Part shown: positions 45,601-56,038 of the stretch, piece after piece
Layout of the letters: each line of letters opens with the position of its first letter
How positions within the stretch are numbered: the stretch's first letter is position 1
Origin: Ilyonectria destructans
Lineage: Eukaryota; Ascomycota; Sordariomycetes; Hypocreales; Nectriaceae
NCBI GenBank assembly: GCA_020740775.1
Contig: JAHEWK010000001.1
Location: 992,001-1,056,000 of the forward strand
Direction: 5' to 3'
DNA length: 64,000 bases
Notes under the pieces: generated by a model
The model's input: only the letters and a program-made list of their open reading frames with translations
Told to the model about the DNA's origin: nothing
The model's database searches: none
Position numbers and translations under genes: made by a program

Positions 45601-47235
45601 TTCAAGGAATTTCCTTCCCCCGTTATTTCAAGCTACTACACTGCTCTTTCAAACGGGTTGGAGGTATGGATGACCCTCTTCTACCAAGGAATGTTGTGCT
45701 AAGCAAGTTAATTATATGTGTTTAGAGCCCCAAACTGCCCCCAGTCAACCACTATCCTGTTAGATGGGTTCTATCCCGCGAGCCAATCCCTATCACAGGG
45801 TTTAGGTATCTCAACACGACTCTCGACGGCATCAAATGTCCCGACTGCAACTCCCAAAAGATCTATGAGAATATCGAGTCAGCGATCGACCATCTCCGCA
45901 AAAGACACTGTGCGGGTTCCACGCCGGGGACAAGACTGGTGGAGTATCTCATCCCTCTCTCGGAAGCAAAAGACTCAAGACTTGGGGAGGAATGTTCTGA
46001 GGTTTTACGCACGTGCCGAGATACTATGGTCCATATCACAAGGCGATTGCGAGATATCCAGGATACAATGGTCTTTGATGGCCAATTCCAGAAACCAGCC
46101 CAGGGTATTCCATTCTCACTGCTCAAATCCTTGGAGCTGATAGTCGCATTTGTCTGTGCAGTTCCGATGCTGCTTGATGAGATGTATTGGTTTTACAACT
46201 ACGAAATTGATGAGCAAAAGTTGAGCAATTTGGTTCTGGACGGAAAGATTCGAGCAAAGTATCAGCTCCTCAAGGATGTTGGGCGTGCGGCTGAGACACT
46301 CACCAAAGATGCAGAGCGGGCACTGGTCTCCTCCATCCATTCGAAAAGAAAGGAGGATGTGGTCAAGTTCTTCACTTCTGTGGGATCTCACTGCGTTGCA
46401 ACGCAAATCATCTGCAACCTGCTAAAACACCCCATTCAGAATAATGCAAGTGCGGCCGAGTTGTACCAGGCCTATTGCACCGACTATGTAAGTACATGCA
46501 AGTGATAAAGTCAATTCTTAATGGGTCTTCGTTTCTCACCCGTTCGATGTGGAGACTGACATGGCCATATGGTAGGGATCTCAAGTTTTCCGTCACCCTA
46601 GCAAGCGTCAGATTCCAGCCATAGGTGCAATGGCCGATGAGTTGGCCCGCCTGAGAGAAGTCACAGAGTGGCAACAGAAACTTGTATCTTCTCTTCGGAC
46701 AGTGCTTTCCCCGGAAACGCATCTTGAATCCGCTAAAGGGGTAAGAGAAAAGACGTTTGATATTGAGGACTATATTCTGGACAAGACAGACGAGGAGCTC
46801 CAGGAGCAGTTCGACATGATTTCCTCGAGTCTTGACCAATGCAAAGATCTCATCGAAAGTGTCAACGAACTCATGGAGATCATGAGCGATGATCATAACC
46901 GTGCAATTCTTGTCTTCACTGTCGTGACAGTCATCTTCCTCCCGATGAGTTTCATCGCGACATACTTGAGCATGAACGGTGGGCCTTCAGAAGCTCACTG
47001 GGGTAAGACACAGGCATTGTTTTGGGAGATTTCTGCCCCACTGGCACTGGGAATTGGCATTTTCTGTCTCGGTACAGCATGGCACGGATCGGATGCTGGG
47101 GCTGTGAGGGAGTGGATAAGTGGATTTTCTTATCGATGGAGAAACAAATTGGGCCGACGGAATTCGAAGACAGATGATTCGGATGATTCAGATTCTGAAG
47201 AAACCGAGTCAGGTACGGAGATTGTGGATGTATGA
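42640..47235 (+). CDS. Large protein with two ubiquitin-like domains, zinc-finger-like motif and CorA-type membrane tail
   Basis: Nine exons give 1339 aa: 42640-42741, 42799-43817, 43876-43915, 43974-44376, 44426-44589, 44663-45068, 45200-45663, 45726-46487 and 46576-47235; all introns are GT-AG with fitting phases. Residues about 8-110 form a ubiquitin-like domain (RFKDAVGRKFSFPFDMVKT, GMEELIKQAFLQ, WERLVQPGWSVTMMMW). A Pro-rich and basic segment follows (about 115-320, with KKRKKKQPDS). A second similar fold lies at about 550-655 (IHVTHPNGQQFQIPFEAC, SWSRLVQKPEQWVIKLVV). CPDC ... HLRKRHC at about 900-927 resembles a C2H2 finger. The end has a coiled coil and two TM helices (AILVFTVVTVIFLPMSFIA; ISAPLALGIGIFCLG) like the CorA Mg channel, with YLSMNGG in place of GMN, then an acidic tail. 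Ion transport is doubtful; the role is unknown. Confidence 0.85.
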
Positions 47236-48662
47236 AGCACCGATCAAACGTATTTGATAGTTCAATGGAAAGGTGTCTCTGTTCTCCTAATGTGAACACC
47301 CTATTTGACTTGATTGGCCTGGGTCTCCTGACTAGCGAATACGCTCAAGACAGCTCCCCACTCCTGCGGAGCAGACTCACTTCGACAATGGCTATTCATT
47401 CGAATGGCCGAATTTTCTCTGTCCTGTGAAAGGTCCTGTCAGTTTTATTCTTCAATACCAATCCATGATGCCATCTTCCCTGCGAGATACAACTTAGGCT
47501 GCGAGCGGCGAAACCTCGTGTCCTGGAAGAGTCGGCTGATGATCCAGCCTCATACTTTCTTTAATTCAATGACACAGAAACATCTGGATAATTCAATCGT
47601 ACTAGTAACGGTGCAAATCTAATTTACTCTACTTCATCATGCTAAGTTCTATTCAACTCAACATTCCCTATCTAGACAACCAAGAACGGAGAAGGGAAAC
47701 GGTGGATATCTGTGGGAACTGCTGCAAAGTGGATGTTACGTGCAGACAAGGCAATGTACAGGCTGTATGAGAAGGGTAGCCTCGCCGATATAGAGAGCCA
47801 CAGGCAGACTCTCCCACAGAGGAACGACGCCGACACATGAGACAACAGATTTCAGAGCTCCTGGAGAGGTCTGAGTGTAGCCTTTTAGTATTGACTAGCG
47901 CCACAGATACAGTATCCGAGGTCAGCGGATGCTCTTGTTTGTCAGTGCTACTTGGCCTTTTACCTGATGGCCAAGAAGTCGAGAGGAACAAGTTTGGCCA
48001 CGTATCAACATGGCCCAACATCCCGTGTGTACACCACCTCACTGATGAGTGACTAAATGTCGATGGTGGCTTTAGATTTGGGATTCTGTTTGTAGGCAAG
48101 CGTCACTCGGACATCTCGCTCCTAAAGGTTGGGCACGATTTTAAGCAAGTTACGCACGCGAGAAAACCCATCAAGCCGATTATCGAGCCACGCGAGGAAT
48201 TAAAAAAGAGGTATAGCTGGATCCCTCAAGATTTACGTCGTTCAGTAGACAGACGACTTGCCGCTCAGGTCACTATTAAGGTGAAGGAGGCGATTAAAAT
48301 ACGACTTGTAGACTTGTAGTGATTGCAGTTGTTTGACTCGTGAGTAGTCAGCCACGGCACAGGGTCGTGGAACAAAGCCAACGCGAAATTGTCAAACTGC
48401 CTGAAATAAATTTACTTAGTCGACGACAACCTCGAGGATGATAACGGTCTAGCTAGATCTTGGCATTTACTATCGCCCTAAGCGAGAGGTGGTTTAGCGT
48501 CCCCCGCGATCATCCTGTGCTCTTATCTTATCCCAGCATGCGGAGGCGCTGGGTAGCTCCCATCATCCTCTGCTAATCTCCGTTGCGAACTTGATCCATT
48601 CCCACCCCAAAGAGAAAGGCCACGCTGTGCACAGTTTCGTGGAGTGTCACCAATCCGACAAC
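47236..48662. other. Intergenic, no supported gene
   Basis: 1.4 kb. A 143-codon minus-strand frame at 47668-48099 and a plus-strand partner have no domain or start context. Nothing else seen. Confidence 0.45.
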
Positions 48663-50239
48663 ATGAGTACCAGGCCTCATTTGAGGCCCTATGTCGCCCA
48701 CCGCCCACCCATATTCAGAGTCAAGACCGGCTGCTTCACCTGCCGAGGCCGCAAGAAGAAATGCGACGAGGTCAAGCCGCTTTGCTCCGGTTGCAAACGA
48801 AACAAGTTGAATTGTCGCTGGCCAACGTCCGCGCAATGCACCAGGAGACCTCACATTCCGAACAAGCGAATTCCACAGCAGGAGAGCACCTCCAGGGCTG
48901 GAACACCGTCTCCAGACATAATATTCTGTGTGGACACTGGGCAAAAGTCTCCGATGCCACCCGCAGGGAATGCCGAGGATGGTGCAACGGATGTGGCCAT
49001 GACAACCATCATCGTTGGTTATGGGCTTCCTCCAGACACATCCTCTCACTCAAACTCCCATGATTCGCCGTCAATGCCACTTACCGACTTCCAGAGCACG
49101 TGCCTGCCTACAGTTTTACCAAACATGTTACCACCCGACAACGACAACGGCGAAGATGCAAGCAATGCTGAAGCTCCAGGTGGCCTCGGTGAGGCCCAAG
49201 CGGCTGCTGCCCTATTAGTCCCTGCACACGCTTCCTCAATCCCCAGGACTGTTTCCCCATTCCCCTGCCAAGATACTCGTTCGCTGGAGCTATTAAGCTT
49301 ATATCTATCCCGAACAGCTTTAAGTATGGGAAATAGGTCAATAGATATAAATCCCTTTATTTTCCAGCTAGTCCCGCTGTCCTTTACTAACAGGCTCATA
49401 CTGGATCTTATTCTCTGCCAGAGTGCTGCGCACCGAGCTATAGAAGATACTACTAAACTGGATATTATATATAGCCACTACAATAAATCCCTATATATAT
49501 TCTAAAAGTCTATATAGTATTTTATTAATAGATATAAAACTAACTTACTATAGATTGTAGTAGGTACGCTAATTATGTATTTCACTGAGGTTTATCTTTT
49601 ACCCCTTCCAAAGGTATTTAACTGAGTCCAGCATCTAACTTTACTTAAAATTAAACTAGACCACAAAGGGAGACTCCTATAGTATAGTATTTAATCATAT
49701 TAAAGGTATAGGGCCTCTTTTAGCAACTCTGCTGAACAACTCCAACTCCATCAGCAACAAGCTTAGAAATTTCATCATTGAGTACTATATATATACCGCA
49801 TCCATTAGCATAATATCGATAGATCCAATATCAGGGTTAATACCATTCCTAAGCCCTAAATTGAAGCAACAAGGCAAAATATTAGTAGAAATTGGTTATA
49901 TCGGCCAGTTGTGCAGTAGCTGGCTTAAGCTCCTACTTCTACCTCCTTAATTCCATTGATTAAGTCTTTGAACATCTCAGGCAGCTACCGTCTACATCCC
50001 GCATCAACACAAGTCTTTGCTAGGCACTGGGGGTTATTGGATCATATGCCGCAGATGAAGACAGGAGGAATGAGCTGCGGACTCGTTTGGATATTATATT
50101 CCTGATTATTGGACTTGGGAACATCCGGGCGATATTAACTCTGCTTGAATACGTCTGGGCGTTGCCAACAAGCGAACAAAGCCCATAGGCAATTTGGCGG
50201 GTCATGCGGGACAATCAAGTGTGGATATCCTTTGTATGA
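48663..50239 (+). pseudogene. Zn2Cys6 transcription-factor pseudogene with RIP-like 3' half
   Basis: The ATG at 48663 opens a normal-looking N-terminus with a complete zinc cluster: CFTCRGRKKKCDE then LCSGCKRNKLNC (C-x2-C-x6-C-x6-C-x2-C-x6-C). From about 49290 composition turns AT-rich and the frame breaks: TAA at 49503-49505 stands where the family has Gln (YIF-stop-KSI). Homologous pieces of the Fungal_trans_2 activation domain follow in scattered frames: VVGTLIMYFTEV, NKLRNFIIEYYIYTASIS, LIPFLSPKLKQQGK, YIGQLCSSWLKLL. The C-terminal part is less damaged (AADEDRRNELRTRLDIIF, LLEYVWALP) but has TAG at 50186-50188 for the Trp of PWAIW, and ends at TGA 50237-50239. C-to-T and G-to-A changes fit RIP. 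A truncated 280-aa product is still possible. Confidence 0.82.
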
Positions 50240-50274
50240 GCCCGGTTTCGGAATGTACGAATTAACATATATTT

Positions 50275-50743
50275 GGTTTTTTTTTTTTAGCTCTACTCAA
50301 TATCATCAGATAGATCAAAGCCATGCAGTATTCTCAAACAGTAGAGATAAACAGTAAGTGCTACACCCAGCACCAGTAGATACAGTAGCTGAACAATAAG
50401 GTTGTTGCACACTGGTCTTTGCCTCAAGCTTCAATTCAACCCTTCTGACTTCAACCCTACTGTCTGCAGACAACAGGGTCAGTCAACGACCTTGCTGTCT
50501 GCAGTTAACGACCTTGAGATAGGAACCTTATTCCGAACAATAAGATATAAGAGAGACGTCTCCCGTCGTCAAGAGACCAACTTCCCTTCCAACAATCATC
50601 CCATCTCGACAACTTTCATCATGTCGACTATCATTCGTAAAGCTCTTGTCGATAATGACCCTGCGTATCAGGGATACAAAACCGGATTCCGGCACAATAC
50701 CGGATTCCTTTGGAATCCACAAGACGAAACGGAAAGAGGCAAG
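50275..50743 (-). mobile_element. Chimeric retroposon, copy 2
   Basis: A perfect 18-bp direct repeat ACGAATTAACATATATTT flanks it (50257-50274 and 50744-50761). On the minus strand it ends in twelve A then CC, against eight A in copy 1. From the tail to about 50626 it is near-identical to 17523-17876. The remaining 5' part (50743-50627) is unrelated to copy 1. On the opposite strand the shared part looks like a CT-rich leader ending in ATGTCG, and the unshared part continues open for about 43 codons; which strand was the RNA is therefore a matter of inference, but the A tail and target duplications favour minus. It landed 18 bp after the stop of the regulator pseudogene. Confidence 0.82.
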
Positions 50744-50761
50744 ACGAATTAACATATATTT

Positions 50762-51321
50762 TATTTAACTTTTTAATATAGATGCCTTGAATATAATTCT
50801 AATATTTGGCCACGGCTTCTGGTAGAGGTGCACAGCTAGGCACTTTAGTAAAGTCTTGCACGGCGTAATTTCATCTGAGGGGAATAACATCTTACTATGG
50901 AGCTGCTGATAGGAGGACTTGGACCGACATGAGCCTAGAATGGAGAGCATCACGAAGAGTGCGGAGTTCATGAGACTTGTACAGTGTCTATCCTAATTGT
51001 ACCACGAGCCGCAAGTCTGGAGGGAGGTCGTAACTAATTGTTAAGTGTAGCTCCCAGGATTATTCTTCCATGAATCTTCACCAATGGTCTGCGTCGTAGG
51101 GCGTTCAAGAGATGATAATGAAATAATTTGATATCGTTATAGAGGGAATGCCTACGGTCTCGGAGGCATAATATCTGACAGTTGCCCAGATTGCAGATAT
51201 TATTACATTCGTTCCGATCCAATATGCTTTTGGTTTGTGCAAACCTCAACATCCACCGCTATCTTCTTTCCCCCTTGTAATTTTCAAGTACTCATTTAGA
51301 AGGAGCATGCAGACTCATTAC
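50762..51321. other. Intergenic, no gene seen
   Basis: 560 bp between the retroposon's duplication and the nucleotidyltransferase 3' end. Nothing supported. Confidence 0.45.
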
Positions 51322-51957
51322 TTATGACTCGGATAAACCAAGCTTCGGGGTCGTTGTAGTCTCAGGCCAAGGATCAATAGTCAGCCCCTTCCAAATTTCC
51401 CTCCATCTAGCTGCCTTTTTATCATAGGGCTCCTTCGTTCCGAGGACTGGATTTGGCCTGACAACCATGCTGTAAAAGTCCGACAGCCCACGCGGGGCAT
51501 ATACACTCCATGTATCATCCTCAAGCAGTCTTAGCCCAATCATGGCGCTTGTCGATATCCAAGAATCAATCCCAGCCTCCACGCTGGAGTGCGCCGGGCA
51601 ATCAACGCCAAATTTCGGCCCATACCATAAGTGCACTCGTGCTTGGTTGCGTATCTCCACCTCCACCGGTACATCTGCGAATAGCTTCTTACCAGCCTGG
51701 ATGACGGTATCCTCGGCCTCCCAGGACACGTCGGAATTGTCAAAATACACGAGGTCGTAGTCCGAGATGCCCGTCTCTGGCGGCTGGCCAGTGACAGAAT
51801 TCCAGATGGTTTGGGAAACGGCACCGCCGGCAAGGTACCAGTTTGGCACGTTTAGCCTCGCGGCGCGAGAGAGGACGAGCAGCAAGGTGGGGTTGGAGGA
51901 GAGGGTTGTGCGAAGATGGTGGAGTTGAGAGTGGAGAGGGAGCTGAGCTGGGTTCAT
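51322..51957 (-). CDS. Nucleotidyltransferase-family protein (NTP_transf_6 / DUF925 type)
   Basis: This is a 211-aa cytosolic protein with the fold of minimal nucleotidyltransferases; substrate unknown. It starts at the ATG at 51957 (MNPAQLPLHSQLHHLR); the frame is open further upstream without an ATG. Family landmarks: WYLAGGAVSQTIWN (about 40-53) with the GG of the nucleotide site, GISDYDLVYFDNSDVSW (63-79) with acidic metal ligands, and KLFADVPVEVEIRNQARVHLWY with its conserved Arg-His. SVEAGIDSWISTSAMIGLR and GLSDFYSMVVRPNP complete it; these are typical of bacterial and fungal members, and the length is usual. Single exon. No neighbour explains its job. Confidence 0.88.
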   Translation of the reverse strand: MNPAQLPLHSQLHHLRTTLSSNPTLLLVLSRAARLNVPNWYLAGGAVSQTIWNSVTGQPPETGISDYDLVYFDNSDVSWEAEDTVIQAGKKLFADVPVEVEIRNQARVHLWYGPKFGVDCPAHSSVEAGIDSWISTSAMIGLRLLEDDTWSVYAPRGLSDFYSMVVRPNPVLGTKEPYDKKAARWREIWKGLTIDPWPETTTTPKLGLSES

Positions 51958-52953
51958 ATTGAGGCTAGTCGTTCGTGATACACACGGATTGGGGGATTGT
52001 ATTGAGGAATTTCTGTCAGTACAGGCACCATAAAACGTAGTGGCGATTACCTGGACGTGTTCAGGCGACAAAGACAGTGGTGCGGGATTTCTTGCAACAT
52101 GCAGCTCACGCAGCTTCCACGTGAAAACAGAGTGATTGGACTGACCGCCTCAAGTAACCTCACGACATGCAGTCTCCACCTCGGATACTTTAACATACTT
52201 TGGGAGGTCTATTAGACGCCGCATGGTCGTGTTTTCGTCTGCCAACCAATTTGTGACTGGCAACAACAAAAGGGTGCTATCAACCTTGAATATCATTTCA
52301 CTGTCAAGGGAATTCCACTCTCCTTGTCGCATTAAATGAAGCACATCTGCAGGTTCTCGTACACGATAGCTGATACCCTGTCGTTATCTTTCTCCATATG
52401 GTCTGCTACAAGTAAATGGACACAAAATGGAAACAGATGAAGGAAACGACGGAATTCTAGTTAGGAAGCACGACCTTTTCTGCGACTTGGAATTTGCGTG
52501 CCGAGTAGCGAATATTCAACTGTTCGAGTATCACAACCTGCCTAGCATGGTCTCGGTCAATATTACGTGTATCGAGAGTCGCTTATCTGCTTCGAATCAA
52601 CGCATGGTGGCGATGTCTGGTGCAACTGTTGTGATTGGCATGTCTGACGTTAACTCCTGTAGTGGAGCAATCGAGGGCCCACAAAGTCTGATCGGGTGAG
52701 TTGGATAACGACGATTACGGCTGGCCTCGGCTTCATCTTCTAACTCCGGCGCGGTATAAATGGACTCAGCATTGGCGTACAGTACTTCTATAAGTTAGTT
52801 TACCGCGGGTCCGCGGGGCTCTCTAGCGATGGATCTCCATTCAACGCTTTCCCCACCACCTCACGTTCATTTATTAACCTCGACGCCACACGACGCCAAA
52901 GAAGCTTGCAATCTTCTTCTGTAACAATTGACGCAAATTATTTTACCTCAACA
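51958..52953. other. Divergent intergenic region
   Basis: About 1 kb between the nucleotidyltransferase and D-serine dehydratase starts. A 90-codon plus frame at 52427-52699 has no support. A likely TATA (GTATAAAT) is at about 52753 for the plus-strand gene. Confidence 0.45.
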
Positions 52954-54320
52954 ATGGACTACGCACTGGAAAACTGCAACTCTTTCGTCGGGAAGCCGAC
53001 CTCTGAGTTACCCACTCCGTCCTTTGTCGTCAGCTTGCCCGTGCTGAAGCAGAACATCGAGAACCTTCATCGCGATGTGGAGAAGCACGGCATCCTGTTT
53101 AGGCCTCACGTTAAGACACTCAAAGTAAATCGCTCTGCTATTTAGTACCTCACCAAAAGGTTTGCTAATCGCGCTACTAGACCATTGAGGTGACGAGATT
53201 GATGCTTGCAGGAGGCAAATACAGGTCCATCATTGCGTCAACCCTGGCCGAAATCCGGGGCGCGCTGCCCTTAGTCAAAGAGGGTATCCTGGATGAGGTA
53301 AATACAACACAACAACATACCCTCGCGCTCGGTCAGCTGAATATCGATTCCAGTGCCTTTACGGCCTTCCCATCTACCCAGGGATTCTGCCCAGGCTCAC
53401 AGAGTTGCGAAAGTCACTGCGCATCCTCTTGATGGTCGACAATGAGCAGCAGATAGCTCATCTAGAGAAGGCAGGCGGGCAAGCCCCTTGGGATATCTTC
53501 ATTAAGCTGGACGTCGGTTCACATCGAGCCGGTGTCGCAACCGACAGCCCCGCACTCCGTCCCTTGGTGGAACGCGCGGAGGCGTCATCGGCGGTACAGA
53601 TCTACGGCTTCTATTGTCATGCGGGACATTCATACGCCGGTCGCTCACGCAACGATGCCGAGGATCTTCTTGGCCTGGAAATATCCAGCGTCCTCGAAGC
53701 TGCCAAGCTGCTTCCGGCTGATCGCGAGCTTGTCGTCTCCATTGGCTCCACACCCACTGCACATGTGGCAGCGAACTTGAAGGCGGTTGTGCCAGCGAAT
53801 GTTAAGCTAGAGCTACATGCAGGTGAGTTGAATCGTTCCAAGCGTATCGAGCCCGGATATTTGGACCAAAGTTCGCGGGTTCATCGATGGCACACGTAGG
53901 CTGATTATTGGACCAGGCAACTTCCCCTGCAACGACCTTCAGCAGGTCTCGACTGGGTTGGTGAGCGAAGCCGCCCAAGCAACATACGTAGCAACCGAGG
54001 TCTGCAGCGTCTATCCGGACCGAAACGAGGCACTCGTCAATGCGGGTGTTATTTCACTGTCCCGAGAATCCAGTGCGTTCGCGGGCTTCGGCCAAGTTGT
54101 GGGGCATCCATCGTGGAGAGTTGTGCGGTTGTCGCAGGAGCATGGGATTTTGGGAACCGAGGAAAAGGATCAGACAGTCGACGAGGCCTTCAAGGTTGGT
54201 CAGCGGGTGGACTTGTGGTGCAACCATGCCTGCATCACGGCTGCGGCCTTTTTCGTCTACTTCGTTGCTGATGAGAACAATGTTGTCCGCGAGGCTTGGA
54301 TTCCCTGGAAGGGTTGGTAA
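52954..54320 (+). CDS. DSD1: D-serine dehydratase (fold-III PLP, zinc-dependent; Dsd1/DTA-like)
   Basis: The enzyme is predicted to convert D-serine to pyruvate and ammonia. Four exons, 52954-53124, 53181-53297, 53354-53822 and 53917-54320, give 386 aa; the three GT-AG introns are 56, 56 and 94 bp. The alanine-racemase-like N-terminal barrel holds ELPTPSFVVSLPVLKQNI and RPHVKTLKT, whose Lys (about 54) is the PLP lysine. QIYGFYCHAGHSYAG and VSIGSTPTAHVAAN are phosphate-binding landmarks. The C-terminal domain has LWCNHACITAAAFF: His356 and Cys358 match the zinc ligands of eukaryotic D-serine dehydratase. The length is slightly below yeast Dsd1. D-threonine aldolase is the close alternative; the NHAC motif is shared, so the substrate is not certain. 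Confidence 0.88.
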
Positions 54321-54791
54321 TAAACCATTATTATTTTTTAATTCAAATAAATTCTACACTGGGTTAAACAGAGCAGATGGGGTTATGATGACCGAGGAAT
54401 GGCACCTACAGGAAGGAATGACTGGTGCTGCTCATACCATGAGCTATTTAACCACACCATGATTGAACTGCTTCAAGTGGGGATGCGGCCACCCAAGAAA
54501 GACGTGCTCGCCAGGTGGTTTTTCTACAGGTTGTTGCCTAGTTTCAAGAGAAAATTACATTGCAATAGAGAGACGAGTTATGAGCCCGTGGTTGAGGTTA
54601 AGGTGGTGGATGACGGACTTGATGCAAGTAAGAATGGGGTGAGAGTTGCATCATATTCAATTAATCAATAAAGCACAGTACTACATAGAGAAAAGCTTAT
54701 GTAGCTTGGTGGAAAGAAAGAGGCAAACATTTTCCAGACTGAAACATGCGCATATAACCTTCCATCGTGCCATTCCGTCGTCCATTCGATC
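54321..54791. other. Intergenic between convergent genes
   Basis: 3' flanks. A 90-codon plus frame at 54399-54671 has no recognisable features. Confidence 0.45.
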
Positions 54792-56038
54792 TTAGACCCG
54801 AACCCATCCGTCAGGTGCTATGTAATAACCATCATAGTCACTAAACTCCCTAGCTTTGAAATCTTCTGGACCATTAAATTCGTCTCTGAGTCTCTTGTCC
54901 TGCAACTCGTAAGATGTAGGAGCGTCATGGTCACAAGGTGAGTTACCCAGGTTTGGCATCCATTTGCCATCTGGGCAGTCTGGCAAAGCGTGGATGTGGA
55001 TCTGCGGGTCGGGCAGGCCATGGTATTCGATGGAACACCTATTGACGACGTCGTATTTGGGCTTAAAGCCGCGCTCCAGCGTGTGCAAATCTGGGAGAGC
55101 GACTTGCTGGAGGGCGCACTTCCACCGGCCGTTGGTCTGTCGCTCGAGCATTTCGCCGACACTGAGAAGGATCGTACCTCGAAGGGGGTAGACGGGCTTG
55201 AAGACGTTGTCGTTATGCACTTCGAGCCCGCCGATTTCGTTCTGGAACATAAGAGTCAGGCCGCCAATGTTGGTGTGTGGGTTGAACCAGCGCTGTTGAC
55301 GCGAATTGAGCGGAGTGATGGGCATGTTTGGATAGTACGCGATAGTCATGTGGCTGTCGTTGTGTGCCTCTTGCTCGCAGAATAAGTTTTCATCTCGTAG
55401 TCCCAAAACCTCGCCAAACACTCGGAGTAGGTTCTGTTGGAGCGCGATGCACTGCTTCCACCATTGGTATTGAAATTCCTTAAAGCCGGGCAGCTCGCGT
55501 TGGGTGGACCAGTAGTTCGGCCCGGCCTCGCTCTCCGGGAATGGGTTGCCCATCTCAAATGTCTCCTTACGCTCCGGGGGACTCAATTCGAACCCTCCAG
55601 TCCTCTCGCTGGCCATGAGCTCCCGTGGGTCGTAGTTGGTCTTCTCTGGAACGAAACCTCGATTGAGCTCCGGCAAGGGAGGATTCTCTGGACGCTCAGC
55701 CTTCAATTTGACCTCAAGAGGAAGCTCAAAGAATCTTCCAGCCTAGTACTCATGTTAAGAATGCTACTAGCATACGCGATTACACCATCGTGACATACCC
55801 AATAAAACGCCTCGTCAACCATCTCTTGAGGAATGCCATGATTCGCCAGGTACACGAAGCCGTAAGTCTGAAAGCCCTGGTCAAGCTCTGCCGCGGCTCT
55901 GCTACATTTATTTTCACCGCCCTGGAGAGCTGCAAAGTCGATAATGGGCAGCTCAATTGGTTTCTCGACGGACTCGGCCACTGCAGCATTCGCCTTGTGG
56001 TGAGAGGCGGTCTTTCGGCGGGTGTACAATCGCACCAT
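54792..56038 (-). CDS. 2-oxoglutarate/Fe(II) dioxygenase-like protein with lost metal ligands
   Basis: This has the isopenicillin-N-synthase-like fold and 396 aa. Minus-strand exons are 56038-55799 and 55742-54792; the 56-bp intron is GT-AG, phase 0. The N-terminal DIOX_N half has ELPIIDFAALQGGENKC, FQTYGFVYLANHGIP and AGRFFELPLEVKLKA. The core has NPHTNIGGLTLMFQNEIGG and TNGRWKCALQQV. In active members these read HTD and L-H-R-V, the His-x-Asp...His iron triad. Here the Asp is Asn (238) and the distal His is Gln (292), leaving only His236. The 2OG-binding Arg and Ser survive in NRCSIEY (315, 317). It is thus probably not a normal iron oxygenase. It is convergent with the D-serine dehydratase gene. 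The start was chosen as the first in-frame ATG (MVRLYTRRKT). Confidence 0.85.

Noticed and set aside
47668..48099. 143-codon minus-strand frame
   Set aside because: Ser-rich and Cys-scattered with no recognisable family, and a comparable frame exists on the other strand.
52427..52699. 90-codon plus-strand frame
   Set aside because: Lies in the divergent promoter region, with no domain or splice support.
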